Shown here: positions 7,989 to 17,990 of the stretch, one piece after another
Layout of the letters: every line of letters starts with the position of its first letter
How positions within the stretch are numbered: position 1 is the stretch's first letter
Source: Seminavis robusta
Taxonomy: Eukaryota; Bacillariophyta; Bacillariophyceae; Naviculales; Naviculaceae
NCBI GenBank assembly: GCA_903772945.1
Contig: CAICTM010001852.1
Location: 1 to 21,506 of the forward strand
DNA length: 21,506 bases
Reading direction: 5' to 3'
Notes under the pieces: model-generated
The model's database searches: none
Seen by the model: the letters and a program-made list of their open reading frames with translations, nothing else
Told to the model about the DNA's origin: nothing
Translations under genes and position numbers: made by a program

Positions 7989-9112
7989 TCATGGGGAGAT
8001 TCCGCCCTGAGCCAACATTGCGGCTTCAACAGGATCCATGCCACGCATCGAATCGAGGTAGCACGCATCACAACATGTCCACATTTGGCATTTGAATTCT
8101 CGGTCTGGACGTCCACAATCGGCAGAGACATAAACCTTTGAGCCACCTCCATTGAAACCCCCAATGAGACATACTTCTTCCGGCATGCTGCCCTTCAGGT
8201 CATTGTAATGCAGCTCCATTCGTTCTATAAGAGGAGACATTAGGTGAGGAGAGTTAGTTGCTTGCTTTTGTGGAATACCCAGGTATGGATCTACGCCAAC
8301 CTGAACAATGCAGGCAGAGCCAAACTAAACTTACCAAGGTTGTAAAGAAGGCCAAGTTCCGTCGGTACTTTACCTACACAAGTGGAAGTTGCAAAGAGAC
8401 GATAAAACAACATGAGACTTATGCGATGACCTACTAGCGAGGCTAGGACGAGCAAGTACGAGGCGGTCCATTTACCTTCAAATTCGTTGGCGCTGAGAAT
8501 CAAAGTTTCTGGAGACGTGAATAAGAAGGATAAGTTGTTAGCTTCAGGCTAGCTAGAAATGCGTCAAATAATAGACAAAGTCTTACTCAAAGAATTCTGG
8601 AGGAAAGCAAGTTCGGTCGGTATCTTGTTGACTAGGGGAGGATCCATTCCGCCTACAAGTTGATAAGAGAAGCAATGAATGAAAGGACATGGTGAATAAA
8701 CAAGTTACTTGCCATCTCATCAGCTTCTTCTGTATAGTCATCTTTCCATAAATAACTCACCAACATCTAATCCAGTAACTTCCCCCAAACCATTGCATGT
8801 CACACCGGCCCAGTTACAATAGTCGCAATCATCAAGCCATCCCAAGTCAAACAAGGCGCCTGTCTTGTAGGTGTTGCCTGTGAGGAAATAGAAATCTGCC
8901 AGAACCTGCATACTTGTCGTGTTTTCTGCCAAACATGTTGACTCGATCCAATAATCGGCTCGATTCCCGACGCAGAGAAGGGGTTCCACCAACCCGGGGC
9001 AGAACCATCCGATTTGGGGCGGCCACATTCCTGCAGCAGGCGATGGTATCACCAAGAGAACGACCAGCAGCAGAAAGCTGCCATTTCTTGTGGAAGAGAA
9101 GGATAAGCTCAT
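7989..9112 (-). CDS. Small secreted leucine-rich-repeat protein (copy B)
   Basis: Five minus-strand exons rebuild a 241-residue protein: 9112-8761, 8652-8587, 8508-8476, 8373-8335 and 8224-7989. All four introns are GT-AG, 78-110 nt and phase 1. The ATG at 9112 was preferred to 9253 because it begins a signal peptide (NGSFLLLVVLLVIPSPAAG). The N-cap matches copy A: CLAENT...LADFYFLTGN, then LGWLDDCDYCNWAGVTC. LRRs follow, with KIPTELAFLQNSL from exon 2, LILSANEFE from exon 3, GKVPTELGLLYNL from exon 4, and MELHYNDLKGSMPEEVC at the start of exon 5. The Cys-rich C-cap has SADCG, CQMWTCC and DAC, with a 20-odd-residue extra tail absent from copy A. No transmembrane helix follows, so secretion is expected. 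Exons 3 and 4 together (33+39=72 nt) make exactly one 24-residue LRR split by an intron. Role unknown; recognition or wall function is inference. Confidence 0.82.
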
Positions 9113-9521
9113 GGTGGTACACTTATTTGTTCCGGATTGTTGCTGCAATGCACTGCAATGCAATGCATTGCTCACGAGCCATGGCGCCATGAATCGAAGC
9201 AGAACGAACGGTGTTTGGTTTTTGAAGGTCCCCTGACTGCATCCAACGGTCATCTCGTGAGCACCCAGAGGTGCGCCGCCGCTTCGTGGGCAAACAGGTT
9301 GTGTGATTAAGGTCTCATCCCGTACACTTTATCCTATAGTCCTTTTAGGGTTTGATTAAGGTTAGTTTACCAGATGCTTTTGGTACCAGATGATGATCTT
9401 TCGCACTTGGATGACGGTGAGAAGATGAAAGGAATGAGACCTGGAGTACATGTATGTATGTGAATAGCTGTAACCGTGGCCAAGATCATAGAAACAAATC
9501 ATTGCAAAAGCCAATGAGGAG
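9113..9521. other. Divergent promoter region between LRR copy B and the kinase-like gene
   Basis: About 410 bp between two outward-facing starts. Near 9143-9171 there is a short run of overlapping TGCAATGCA-type words upstream of LRR copy B. No gene or clear regulatory motif was recognised. Confidence 0.5.
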
Positions 9522-11077
9522 ATGCGTGCCATGGATCGTCAAACCCAATCCCAGCAGCCTGGGCTCTGGACGACTCGTCGCGTAAAAGGTAAATCGGAGA
9601 TGATGTTCCAACGTTTGGTGGACCGCCTGTTCAGTGCTACCGTTGTCTTTTGCGCGTTTTTGGCATTTCTTCGAGCACAATTCGATGGGACATCTAGTAT
9701 GCAGGAGCACCGGGTCTGTGACCAACACAATCGCCAACATCCTTCGACGGGAAGCAAGCCACGAGTGGTGGACCTCTACGCCGTTCATGGGCGTTCAGAT
9801 GTCCTGTTCCGACAACACAAGGCGACCGTCGCAACCCCCAAAAGGGTGCTCTTGGAGGACAAATCTCCTAGGCAAAGGGGAAACTTCACGGACAAGTCGG
9901 AGAATCAAGACTGGATTTTGGATTCGGATGAATATGCCAAGAAGGGAGAACCCATGTACTCGACCGACCCTCCTTGTGAGCCAATGCATAGCTGGCAAAT
10001 GCAAACCAACCCTGTTTGCAACCTTCTCCATGAAAAAGACATGACGAATTTCTTCCGGTATCAAGAACAGCAGTCTGAGAGTAGTAATGGCAGAAACGAA
10101 GCACCAAAGGACATTTTGCATGAAAACGTCCGATACCTGGCCGCGGGGGGATACCGAGAAGTCTACATGATCCAAGACGACGCTATCCACACGGACTGGA
10201 AAGATAACCGATTGGCACTCAAGACACTCAAGTATAGTCGAAACTTCACCGAACGTCATACGGATCGACACCGGCGAGATGCCGTGGCGGCAGATCGTTT
10301 GACTTCGACTCCTGAAAGTGTCAACATCTATGGCTTTTGCGGGAACAGTGCCTTGTACCAGTTCGCCAAGGGAGGCAATCTACGAGACGCCATTGCGAGA
10401 TACATTTCCAATCCCGCCACGCCAGAGGCTGCCTGGAGCACTGAAATACGCCTCCAAATTGCCTATCAAGGTAAGTGAAAGCAACAGGGGACTTTTTGCG
10501 CCGCTTGCTACATGTACTCAATACCTCACTCTGCTCCTGCTGCAACTAACTGTTTACAGTGGCCTCTGGAATTGCCGCCGTTCACAATGTCGATGAAGAG
10601 GGTCGGGCGTCTCTTGCACACACTGACATTAGTACCGACCAGTTTATCTCTCTGGATGGCCGTATTGTGTTCAAGATTAACGATTTCAACCGAGCCAGGT
10701 TCTTGCGAAAGAATTCTCTCGACAATTCCTCCTGTCCCTTCACTGTGAAGAGTAACAAGGGCAAGTTCAGAGCTCCTGAAGAGTATCGTTATGATCCCGA
10801 GACTGAAGCGATTGATGTCTACAGCATGGGGAACATTTTTTTCGTCTTGTTGACAGGCAAGTACCCGTTTGGCCAGTTCACAAAGAAGGCAGTCAAAAGA
10901 GCAGTGGCTAGAGGACTAAGGCCGGACTTTGGAGCCCTCGTGGACAGTGCGGATCCACACGTTCAGACATTGATCCAAGCAGCCCGGATGTGTTGGACTC
11001 ACGACCCCTCGGAGAGGGCTACTGCTCGGCAAGTTCAACTCTTTCTACAGTCCAAGTTGCCGCCATCAGCGAGCTGA
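9522..11077 (+). CDS. Membrane-anchored protein-kinase-like protein with altered catalytic motifs
   Basis: Two exons, 9522-10470 and 10560-11077, joined by an 89-nt GTAAGT...TACAG intron, give 488 residues. A basic N-terminus (TTRRVKGK) precedes one short hydrophobic segment at about 36-50 (LFSATVVFCAFLAFL). By the positive-inside rule this predicts a type II protein with the kinase domain in the lumen or outside the cell. The kinase fold runs from about 203 to 482. The Gly loop is reduced (AAGGYREVYM), the beta-3 Lys is present (LALK, K234), and the alpha-C Glu position appears to be Asp (D258). The catalytic loop is HTDISTDQF (337-345) where HRDxxxxN is usual. The metal motif is DFN (358-360) in place of DFG, and APE (388-390) and DVYSMG are kept. 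Sequons at N121, N241 and N372 suit a secretory location. Activity is uncertain: the Asp residues remain, but Arg, Lys, Asn and Gly positions are changed. It could be a weak kinase or a pseudokinase. Substrate unknown. Confidence 0.8.
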
Positions 11078-12181
11078 GACCATAATGCCCTGTCAGCTTC
11101 AATTTACACTTCCAACTAGCTAGAACCATGTCATGCTTTGTCCAACACGGAAACCGTGCACATACCCCAGAGATTTGGTTAGTTCAATGTAATGTAGGTT
11201 TTGCCATGGTGCGATGGAAGCATCGTAACTTGCCTTTTTTCTTTTTTACTGGATTTTCACTGCCCATGCAGTCATCTGTCAAGGCAGCGTCAAAGAAAGA
11301 ATGCCCCAATGAACAGATTTGAAGCTACCACACTGCAGCACCCTGGGCCAGGAGTTTTGTATTGGTCCTGATGTAGATCTTGGAACCGGGTCAGGAGTGA
11401 CACTGGGTGTAGACGCAGTTGGAGGCTCCTTTTGCAAACTTGGGACGAGTACAGGCCCTAGAGCTGAACTTGAGGGTGAGTCCAGGTTTGGCAAGGTGTA
11501 CATCTTGGACCTGAAAGTGCAGAATTCTGAAACTGAGGTGCGTGCAGTAGAGGTGCGTGCAGAGAGGTGCGTGCAGGAGGGTGCAGCCGAGGTGCGTGCC
11601 CGAGGTGCGTGCCCTAGAGGTGCGTGCCCTAGAGGTGCGTGCCCTACTACTAGAGGTGCGTGCCCTAGAGGTGCGAATTCTGACGCCGACATGGGTGCCC
11701 TAGAGGTGCAGAATACTGACGCCAACAAACTGACGCCGATGCAGTAGAGGTGCAGAATTCTGCTGCCGAGATGAACGCCCTACCTAGAGGAGGTGCAGAA
11801 TTCTGATACCGGTACCAACTGTTAGACCTGGACCGTAAAACCAAAATATTGCATTATTGTAATGGATTTGGAGGGGGCCAGGTGGTAAGTGAAGATGATT
11901 TTTGTAGTTGACCACAGCTTCCAACATAGAGACCCGGTTCCCATTTGGTTGTCAGCACCCCACCGTATCCTATTTTAATGTTGATGCAACCCTAGTCAAA
12001 GTGTCGAAGAAAGAATTTATACTAGTAGTTGCATGTAGAAGTATGCAGTTAATATTGTACAGTGCCTGGGCTCTTGCGAGCTACGCTTGTTTTGCAATTC
12101 GCTTGACAACATTGCGCATGAATGTATCTGAGCATACATAACTGCCCCGCGACAGCCTGCAGACAAGGAGGCGGCAGCGTC
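11078..12181. other. Intergenic region between convergent genes, holding a minisatellite
   Basis: About 1.1 kb between the 3' ends of the kinase-like gene and the histidine kinase. Apart from the minisatellite at 11517-11804 I see nothing gene-like. Overlapping open frames on both strands at 11279-11747 owe their length to the 15-bp repeat unit, and the frame at 11908-12141 has no domain. Confidence 0.55.
11517..11804. repeat. Degenerate minisatellite, about 15-bp unit
   Basis: Recurring gaggtgcgtgcccta units, cleanest at about 11590-11675, flanked by related variants gaggtgcgtgca (11535-11577) and gaggtgcagaattctg (11517-11530, 11704-11714 and 11747-11804 in altered forms). The variants look like an older array grown from one gaggtgc core. 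There is no CRISPR character, since spacers are absent. Confidence 0.75.
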
Positions 12182-15058
12182 TTAGAGATATCCGCTGAAT
12201 GCTTTGTCGATCACTCCAAGGCTGAACGGCTTGGAGATGTAGCCATCTCCCCCAGCATCCGATGCCTCTTCCTCGAACTTCTCTGATACGTTAGCCGTCA
12301 CAAACACCACCTTGGGAAGCGCCTTGTCACCTCGATGCTTTACGATGAGCTTCGTTGCCTCTAGACCATCCATGATGGGCATCTGGTGTTGGCAAGAATC
12401 AAAGTTTCAATCTGTTAGAGATCCATAGTGTGCAGTTTGCTGTGAATCATTTCTGCTCGTGGACTTACCTGCATATCCATGAAAATGAGATCAAATTCCT
12501 GTTCTTTATTCTTGGTCACGGCTATTTCCCCATTGTCCGCAAACTCCACGTTGGTCACTCCCAAGCGACTGAGCATCCTGCCAAGCACCTTTTGGTTGAT
12601 AATGTTGTCTTCTGCAACCAATATTCGAAGTCTGTCGTAGGAGATGGGTCTGGCAGCTTCTGGGCTCTCGACTTCCGGACCTCCATGCGAGGACGCCTTC
12701 ATTTGGGCCGCCAACGACCGTATCAACACGGACGGCAGTACTTGCCGCAACGACCGAAAGTGAAGGTTGGTTTCCTTGACGCCGTAGTTGGGCCCATGCG
12801 TCACCATGGCGGTCTTTTGCTTGGTCAAATTTTTGAATTGCTTGTGCTGAGTCGCATCGTGTAGTTGCTCGTCCACCAAAGTGAGATAGAATCGATCCTT
12901 CTGCAATCCGTTGTTGGGGGGTGACATGGTTTCCAACAACGATTCCATGCTGTCGAATCGGCGAACATTGTTGACGCCCAACTCACTTAGAAGATTGCTT
13001 CCCGAGTTGCTACCGGGTTGTTCAATGGAAATGATTTCCCCTCGCTGGAGTTCCTTGGTCAGGGGTTTCACATCGAACAATTTCCCCGTAAAGGGAAAGT
13101 CTACGGCAAACTCGGTCCATTGTCCCACGACACTGTCCACCGAAATGGCTCCACCCAACCCCTTGACCAACTTGGTGACAATGGCCAAGCCGAGGCCTGA
13201 GAAAAGCAATGTTAGTATGTATGTGAGCGGCCAGTGTGATACTAATAGGCAAGACACACAAACAGTTCGGAAACGTACCTGTACCACCATGGCTGGTTTC
13301 AATCATGGAATTGGCCTGCTTGAATGGTTTAAAGATACGGGCGAAGTCCTTCCTTGGTATTCCGTTGCCATAATCCTTGACGCGGAAGCGAAGAATCTTG
13401 TCACACGTTCTCAATCCTTCACTCAGCTGATCTTCTTCGGTCAACATCATGGCCCCCGGCGGTGATTTACTACTCCCCATGCTGCTGCTGCTATCTTGTT
13501 TCTCTGGTTCTTTGCCACTGAGAAAGGGGCAGCCTCCCGCCGTGGCTGGTTGACTTGGAGGAGCATCTTTGGTTGGTTCTTTCCCACCGAGGAATGGACA
13601 GCCACCACCACTACCCGACGGCTTGGACGAAACCGGTTTGTCGGTTTCTGCCGCTGCCGTCTCGTCCCGTTCGGTTGTAGCGTTCGTCGGATCAGGTCTC
13701 TCAGTGTCCGCCTCCTCTCCTTGCGGTTGTGGTGCTGTATCTTCTAATTGTTGTTGCTGTTGTCGATACGGATTCTCCACCAACCCCACCTTGAGTTCAA
13801 TGACTCCTTCGGGCGGACTAAACTTGACCGAGTTTCCCAGCAGATTGTAAAGTATTTGTTGCAGTCGTCGGTTGTCCATGTCAATGGTTTCGGGTACGGC
13901 CGGATCATAACTGGTGGCCACGGTAAGGTTTTTGTCGCGTGCCTTTTGGGCAATGGAGTGTACGACGGCATCCAAACAGGTTTGTATATTGGATGGTTTG
14001 ACGGCAATTTCGACATTACCCGTTTCGAGTTTGCTGTAATCGAGGACATCATTGACTACCGTCAAAAGTAAATCCCCCGATGTGACAATCATTTGTAGAC
14101 AGTCCTGTTGGTAAGGACTGAGATTGGTTTCTTGGAGTAGCGAGGACAAGCCAATAACGCAGTTGAGGGGTGTTCGAATCTCGTGGGTGATACTGGCAAA
14201 TGTCTGCAACTGCGCCTGTGAAGCGGCCTCCAACTTGCGATTGACTTCTTCGAGTGATTCGTTGGACTTTTGGAGTTCCTGGGTTCGTTCCTGGACCCGC
14301 TGCTCGAGCGTATCGACGAGTTCCTGGTTCTTGCGAACGGCATTGTATGCTTGAATGAGATTGGAACAGGTCGTGACGAAGGGCTCTAGAAACTCGACAT
14401 CTGCCTCTGTATATCCGCCGGGTTTGTTGGCAATGCCGACCATGCCAACGAGTTGTGCGGGTCCATTGTCATCGCGCGTGGTGGATTCGAAAAAGGGAAT
14501 TCCCAGAAAGTGATCGAGCGGAGGATGTCCTTCCGGGATCCCGCAGGCCGCCGGATGATCCTGCGGTGCGTTGCAGACCATTGGTTCGGCCGTGACAATG
14601 ACTTGGCCAAAGAGAGACTTCATATTGAAGAATTTCAAGCCGTGATCCACATTGTCATTGTAGAACGCTCTTGTCACGGCATTCCACGCAATGTTGGTAA
14701 TGGCATGCGTCTGTAGATAGGGCGATCCATCTTCTTCCTTGTACATGACTTCGCCAATGAACCCGTACTCGCTGTCCATCAGATCCAACAGCTTTTCCAA
14801 CAACGTCCCAAAGACCACACGGGGTTCTTCGCGCATCAAGTACTGACGCTGCACAGTGGCAATGCCATCCAGCAAACGCAACTTGTCGTGGTCCAGTCTC
14901 GCTCTCTTGCTGGCGGGTTGATCATTACTACTAGTACTTGTCGTCGAGCTCTCGGAACTGGCGGCCGTCGCAAACGAAAGATCATCGTCGTCATCGTTGT
15001 ACTCGTACTCGTGATCCGTCACCACAATCGTCGGTTCTGCGGCTGTCATGGTCGTCAT
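12182..15058 (-). CDS. Soluble hybrid histidine kinase: GAF, HisKA, ATPase with insertion, receiver
   Basis: Three exons, 15058-13279, 13196-12469 and 12382-12182, with GT-AG introns of 82 and 86 nt, give 902 residues. After a disordered acidic/Ser-rich head, residues about 60-240 form a GAF-like sensor (GTLLEKLLDLMDSEYGFIGE to GMVGIANKPGGYTEADVEFL). A coiled coil follows at about 241-280. The phospho-acceptor H292 lies in ASITHEIRTPLN. The ATPase shows an N box (LYNLLGNSVKFSP, N405/N409), D box (KDYGNGI), F box (IFKPF) and G2 (GGTGLGLAI, 591-599). An insertion of about 125 residues (428-552) sits between N and D boxes. It holds a Gln run and two CPFL motifs (C487-P488, C510-P511). Residues about 645-760 look like a degenerate receiver. 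The true receiver at 783-902 has E789/D790, phospho-acceptor D834 (FMDMQMP), T865 and K887. There are no membrane segments, so it is probably a cytosolic phosphorelay sensor. The signal and the phosphotransfer partner are unknown. Confidence 0.9.
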
Positions 15059-16436
15059 GGTCTTGTCTTGTCAAAATACTTTCTTGTGGGCTTTTTCTTC
15101 AAAAGTAGGAACAATTGAGGAGCGTTTGCTTGTTGTGTTGGGTTTTGCTGGTCCGAAGAAGTGGGGTTCGACGGTTCGCCAGTGGGCAAACTCTCGCGCT
15201 TACCTGGCGATCAAATCTCAGCCTCCATCTCTTTCCATCTCCGGTGCCGTTCGGTGCCTTTGGCCTGTACCGGTTCCAGTACGAGGTGTACACGGTCCGA
15301 GAAACAGATGATGGTTGCCGTCGAAAAACACGAGCAAGACGACACAGTAGATCGCGATTCGCGATTGGTGTCGTCAGTAGCAGTGATGTCCTTTGAAGAA
15401 ATCTAGGGTTTTACACGGATGTTAAATAAAAGATGACGCCTACTGTTCTGCGGAAAGTCAAAACAAGCTTCGACATTCGGCAAACAGGTCAGCTGGTACG
15501 ACTGTACCAGGTACAACTCGCATTTATAAGAAGCCGATGAGGACTGACTGAGAACTACTAACTACTGTACTAGTAGCTACCAGTAGCTAGCTACGGTACT
15601 CCATTAGAGCGCTAAGCTCTGACCATTCGCCCAGTTTCGCCAATGGCCATACGGTACGTAACAACAAAGCAACAGCGAAGCAAAGAAGGAAGAAGGTTAT
15701 TTGTCGAGATCAATGGACATTTCAAGGAGAAGAGCAGCTTATAAATCAACTCCACAGTCAGTCCAGAGTGACTCAGTCAGTCAGATGAACGTCAGAAAAG
15801 GAGGGAACACGAGGTTTTCGCAATGGGGCTGCGATTGAAAAGAAAATGAGAAAGGAACCTCTCGATTGCTATGCTCGCAGAAAAGATCTGATGATGATTA
15901 AAGATTCGATTCAAAGATTCTGACCCAAAAGCTCACCAAAGGAAAGCAGTGACGGCAGCTGCTGAGATATCATAGCTGTGACGATACAGATAGATAGATT
16001 TTAAGATTGTTTGGGGCTCGACCCGCAGCTGCACAATAATCGATCTGTTCAAGACTTATCAGTGATGATTCACCTCGTGGGTTTGCCGGAAGGTACCTGG
16101 TATGGTACTGTCTTTGTCTTTGTCTTTGTCTCACTGTCTTCTGTCTTCTGTCTTCTACTCAAAGTAGTCTAGCTGTGGCCAGTATTAAGACACTGTTTCG
16201 CTTGCAACAGGGATTGGACAGATATCCTTTTAAAAGACTTTGATCCAGCTGGAACAATGATGGTACCGGTACCAGTACTGTACTGAATAACTGTATAGTA
16301 AAGTCAGAATCCGGTGATCTTCATTATTCATTTTCAGCAAAAAGAATTGTTTTGAATTTTTCCCATTTTCATATTCCTCTTCCCCTGAGTGGCGAACAAG
16401 CCTGGCAATGTTAGGAGATTGAATGAGATCAGTGAG
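15059..16436. other. Divergent promoter region between histidine kinase and EGF/propeller gene
   Basis: About 1.4 kb, the longest gene-free stretch. It holds the microsatellite at 16110-16156 and several clusters of short GTAC and CTAG palindromes (around 15490-15515, 15555-15602 and 16262-16285). The open frames at 15048-15406 show no domain. Promoters for both neighbours should lie here, but no specific element can be named. Confidence 0.5.
16110..16156. repeat. Compound pyrimidine microsatellite
   Basis: About three gtcttt units followed by about three ctgtctt units, a CT-rich tract upstream of the plus-strand secreted protein gene. Confidence 0.8.
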
Positions 16437-17990
16437 ATGATGACAACTCTACGGATTGTAGTAGCAGTGATCCTTTGGACCTTGTGTTCAATCGAGGTCT
16501 CCTCCTCCCAATCCTCAGTCTCGTTCCAAGCGTTTCCCAACATTTCTGCGTGCCATGACAAATCAGGGACCGAAAATTCTCTCATTCCACTGTCACCCAC
16601 AAGCACATTCGAAGAATGCCTGGATCTAGCGGCAAACCGTTCGTGCTACTCGGTCTGCTGGTCCAAACAAGCAAAAGCCGACAATTGCCATTGTCACGTG
16701 ACGCCCATTTGGATGCCTCTGCCAAACACTTCCGTGGATTCCGCCGTTCTCGATTGGCCCTGTACCAGCCCGAAGGATTGCTCGTACAATGGCATTTGCC
16801 ATACTACTAGTAGTAGTAGTACTCCGAAATGCCACTGCCATGCCGGATGGGATGGAGTACGATGCGGAGCACTGCAATTCCTTCCCGTCGACAAGGACAC
16901 TCCTGGATTCCGTCAAGTCAATGCCACGACAAGACACAATAATATCAGTACGTGGGGAGCATCCATTCTATGGGACCACCAAACGCAACAATGGCACGGA
17001 TGGGTTTCGGAAATCGTCAATGAATGTGGCATTAATGCGTGGAACGTAAATTCGCAAATTGTCCACATTACCAGTCATCATGGCAGTCCAAGTGGTCCCT
17101 TTCAACGACAAGATATCTTTGCCACTCCCTTTGCACACGAACCCAGCGTCACGAGAGGACCTCGAGGCGAATGGGTCATGCTCTATTCGGCATACAACAA
17201 CCTCACTCGTCACATCACTCATCATCACGAAGGATACAATGCCAGCACGTGGCAACGAGTGGCGTGTACCAATTGCAGTCAAGGAGCCAGTCTCTCTCCA
17301 GTGGGGAGCAAGGGATGTCCCTTTCAACGAGGGCAACCCACGAAACTCAATCATCTCTACATTCAAATGATGGCGATTGCATCCCACCCCAATGGGCCTT
17401 GGAGACACGTCGAAATACCCAAATTGACCATGCCGTGGGATTGGAATACTGCCATGACCATTCGCCCAAATAGTGAAGAGGCCATTGCCCTGATTCGAGG
17501 TGGTATGGTATGGCACGCCCACCAATACGATGATCCCCACAGTTGGCATCCACTCAATGGTCGTGCTGATCCAGATGATGATCACCAACCATCTCCACAC
17601 TGGCCAATTCCCGTCGAAGATCCATACATTTGGTACGATGACACGAATGGCGTCTACCATGCACTGGCGCATTGCTTTGACCCCTTTTTTGGAGTGCATG
17701 CCTATGCCGCCGACGACAAACACCACCACAACCATTCTTCTTTGAAACTATTGAATTGGACCGTCACGGGAGTTGCCTATGACAATGTCGTTCACTTTAC
17801 CGATGGGACCCAGTACGCCTTTGGCCGTCGGGAACGACCCTTTTTGATTTGGGGCAAAATGGGACAACTCGTGGCTCTGTCCAATGGAGTCGCCTATGGG
17901 ACACCCAATCCATTTGCTGTGGGCCATGACATGACATTTACACTGATAGCGCCCATTGTGCAGCAACAACAAGAAGCAGTCACCAAGTGA
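16437..17990 (+). CDS. Secreted EGF-domain plus beta-propeller (glycosidase-like) protein
   Basis: A single exon of 517 residues. I chose the ATG at 16437 (a second follows at 16440) because the longer frame lacks an upstream ATG and because a signal peptide follows at once (LRIVVAVILWTLCSIEVSS). Residues about 39-95 are a Cys-rich module (CLDLAANRSCYSVCW, NCHCH). Residues 109-143 are an EGF-like domain with all six cysteines (C109, C115, C121, C132, C134, C143; ending CHCHAGWDGVRC). From about 150 to the end the repeated WGASILWD, QWHGWVSEI, HEPSVTRGPRGEWVMLYSAY and VEDPYIWYDDTNGVYHAL patterns suggest a five-bladed propeller. It resembles the GH43/GH32-type fold and similar uncharacterised algal proteins. 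Candidate acidic residues exist (D180, E236, E394), but the catalytic set cannot be fixed by eye. It is probably extracellular and carbohydrate-active or carbohydrate-binding. Several N-glycosylation sequons are present and there is no C-terminal anchor. Confidence 0.75.
   Translation: MMTTLRIVVAVILWTLCSIEVSSSQSSVSFQAFPNISACHDKSGTENSLIPLSPTSTFEECLDLAANRSCYSVCWSKQAKADNCHCHVTPIWMPLPNTSVDSAVLDWPCTSPKDCSYNGICHTTSSSSTPKCHCHAGWDGVRCGALQFLPVDKDTPGFRQVNATTRHNNISTWGASILWDHQTQQWHGWVSEIVNECGINAWNVNSQIVHITSHHGSPSGPFQRQDIFATPFAHEPSVTRGPRGEWVMLYSAYNNLTRHITHHHEGYNASTWQRVACTNCSQGASLSPVGSKGCPFQRGQPTKLNHLYIQMMAIASHPNGPWRHVEIPKLTMPWDWNTAMTIRPNSEEAIALIRGGMVWHAHQYDDPHSWHPLNGRADPDDDHQPSPHWPIPVEDPYIWYDDTNGVYHALAHCFDPFFGVHAYAADDKHHHNHSSLKLLNWTVTGVAYDNVVHFTDGTQYAFGRRERPFLIWGKMGQLVALSNGVAYGTPNPFAVGHDMTFTLIAPIVQQQQEAVTK

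Noticed and set aside
11279..11747. Overlapping proteins of about 145 residues on both strands
   Set aside because: Their length comes from a 15-bp minisatellite that carries no stop in either strand's frame, and there is no domain or splice context.
11517..11804. CRISPR array
   Set aside because: Repeats are contiguous and degenerate, without unique spacers, in a clearly eukaryotic context.
12430..12864. Plus-strand genes over the histidine kinase (also at 12911-13465)
   Set aside because: They lie antisense to exons with unmistakable kinase and receiver motifs.
16389..16436. A longer N-terminus for the EGF/propeller protein
   Set aside because: The extension starts at GTG and would bury the signal peptide. 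The ATG at 16437 is the natural start.
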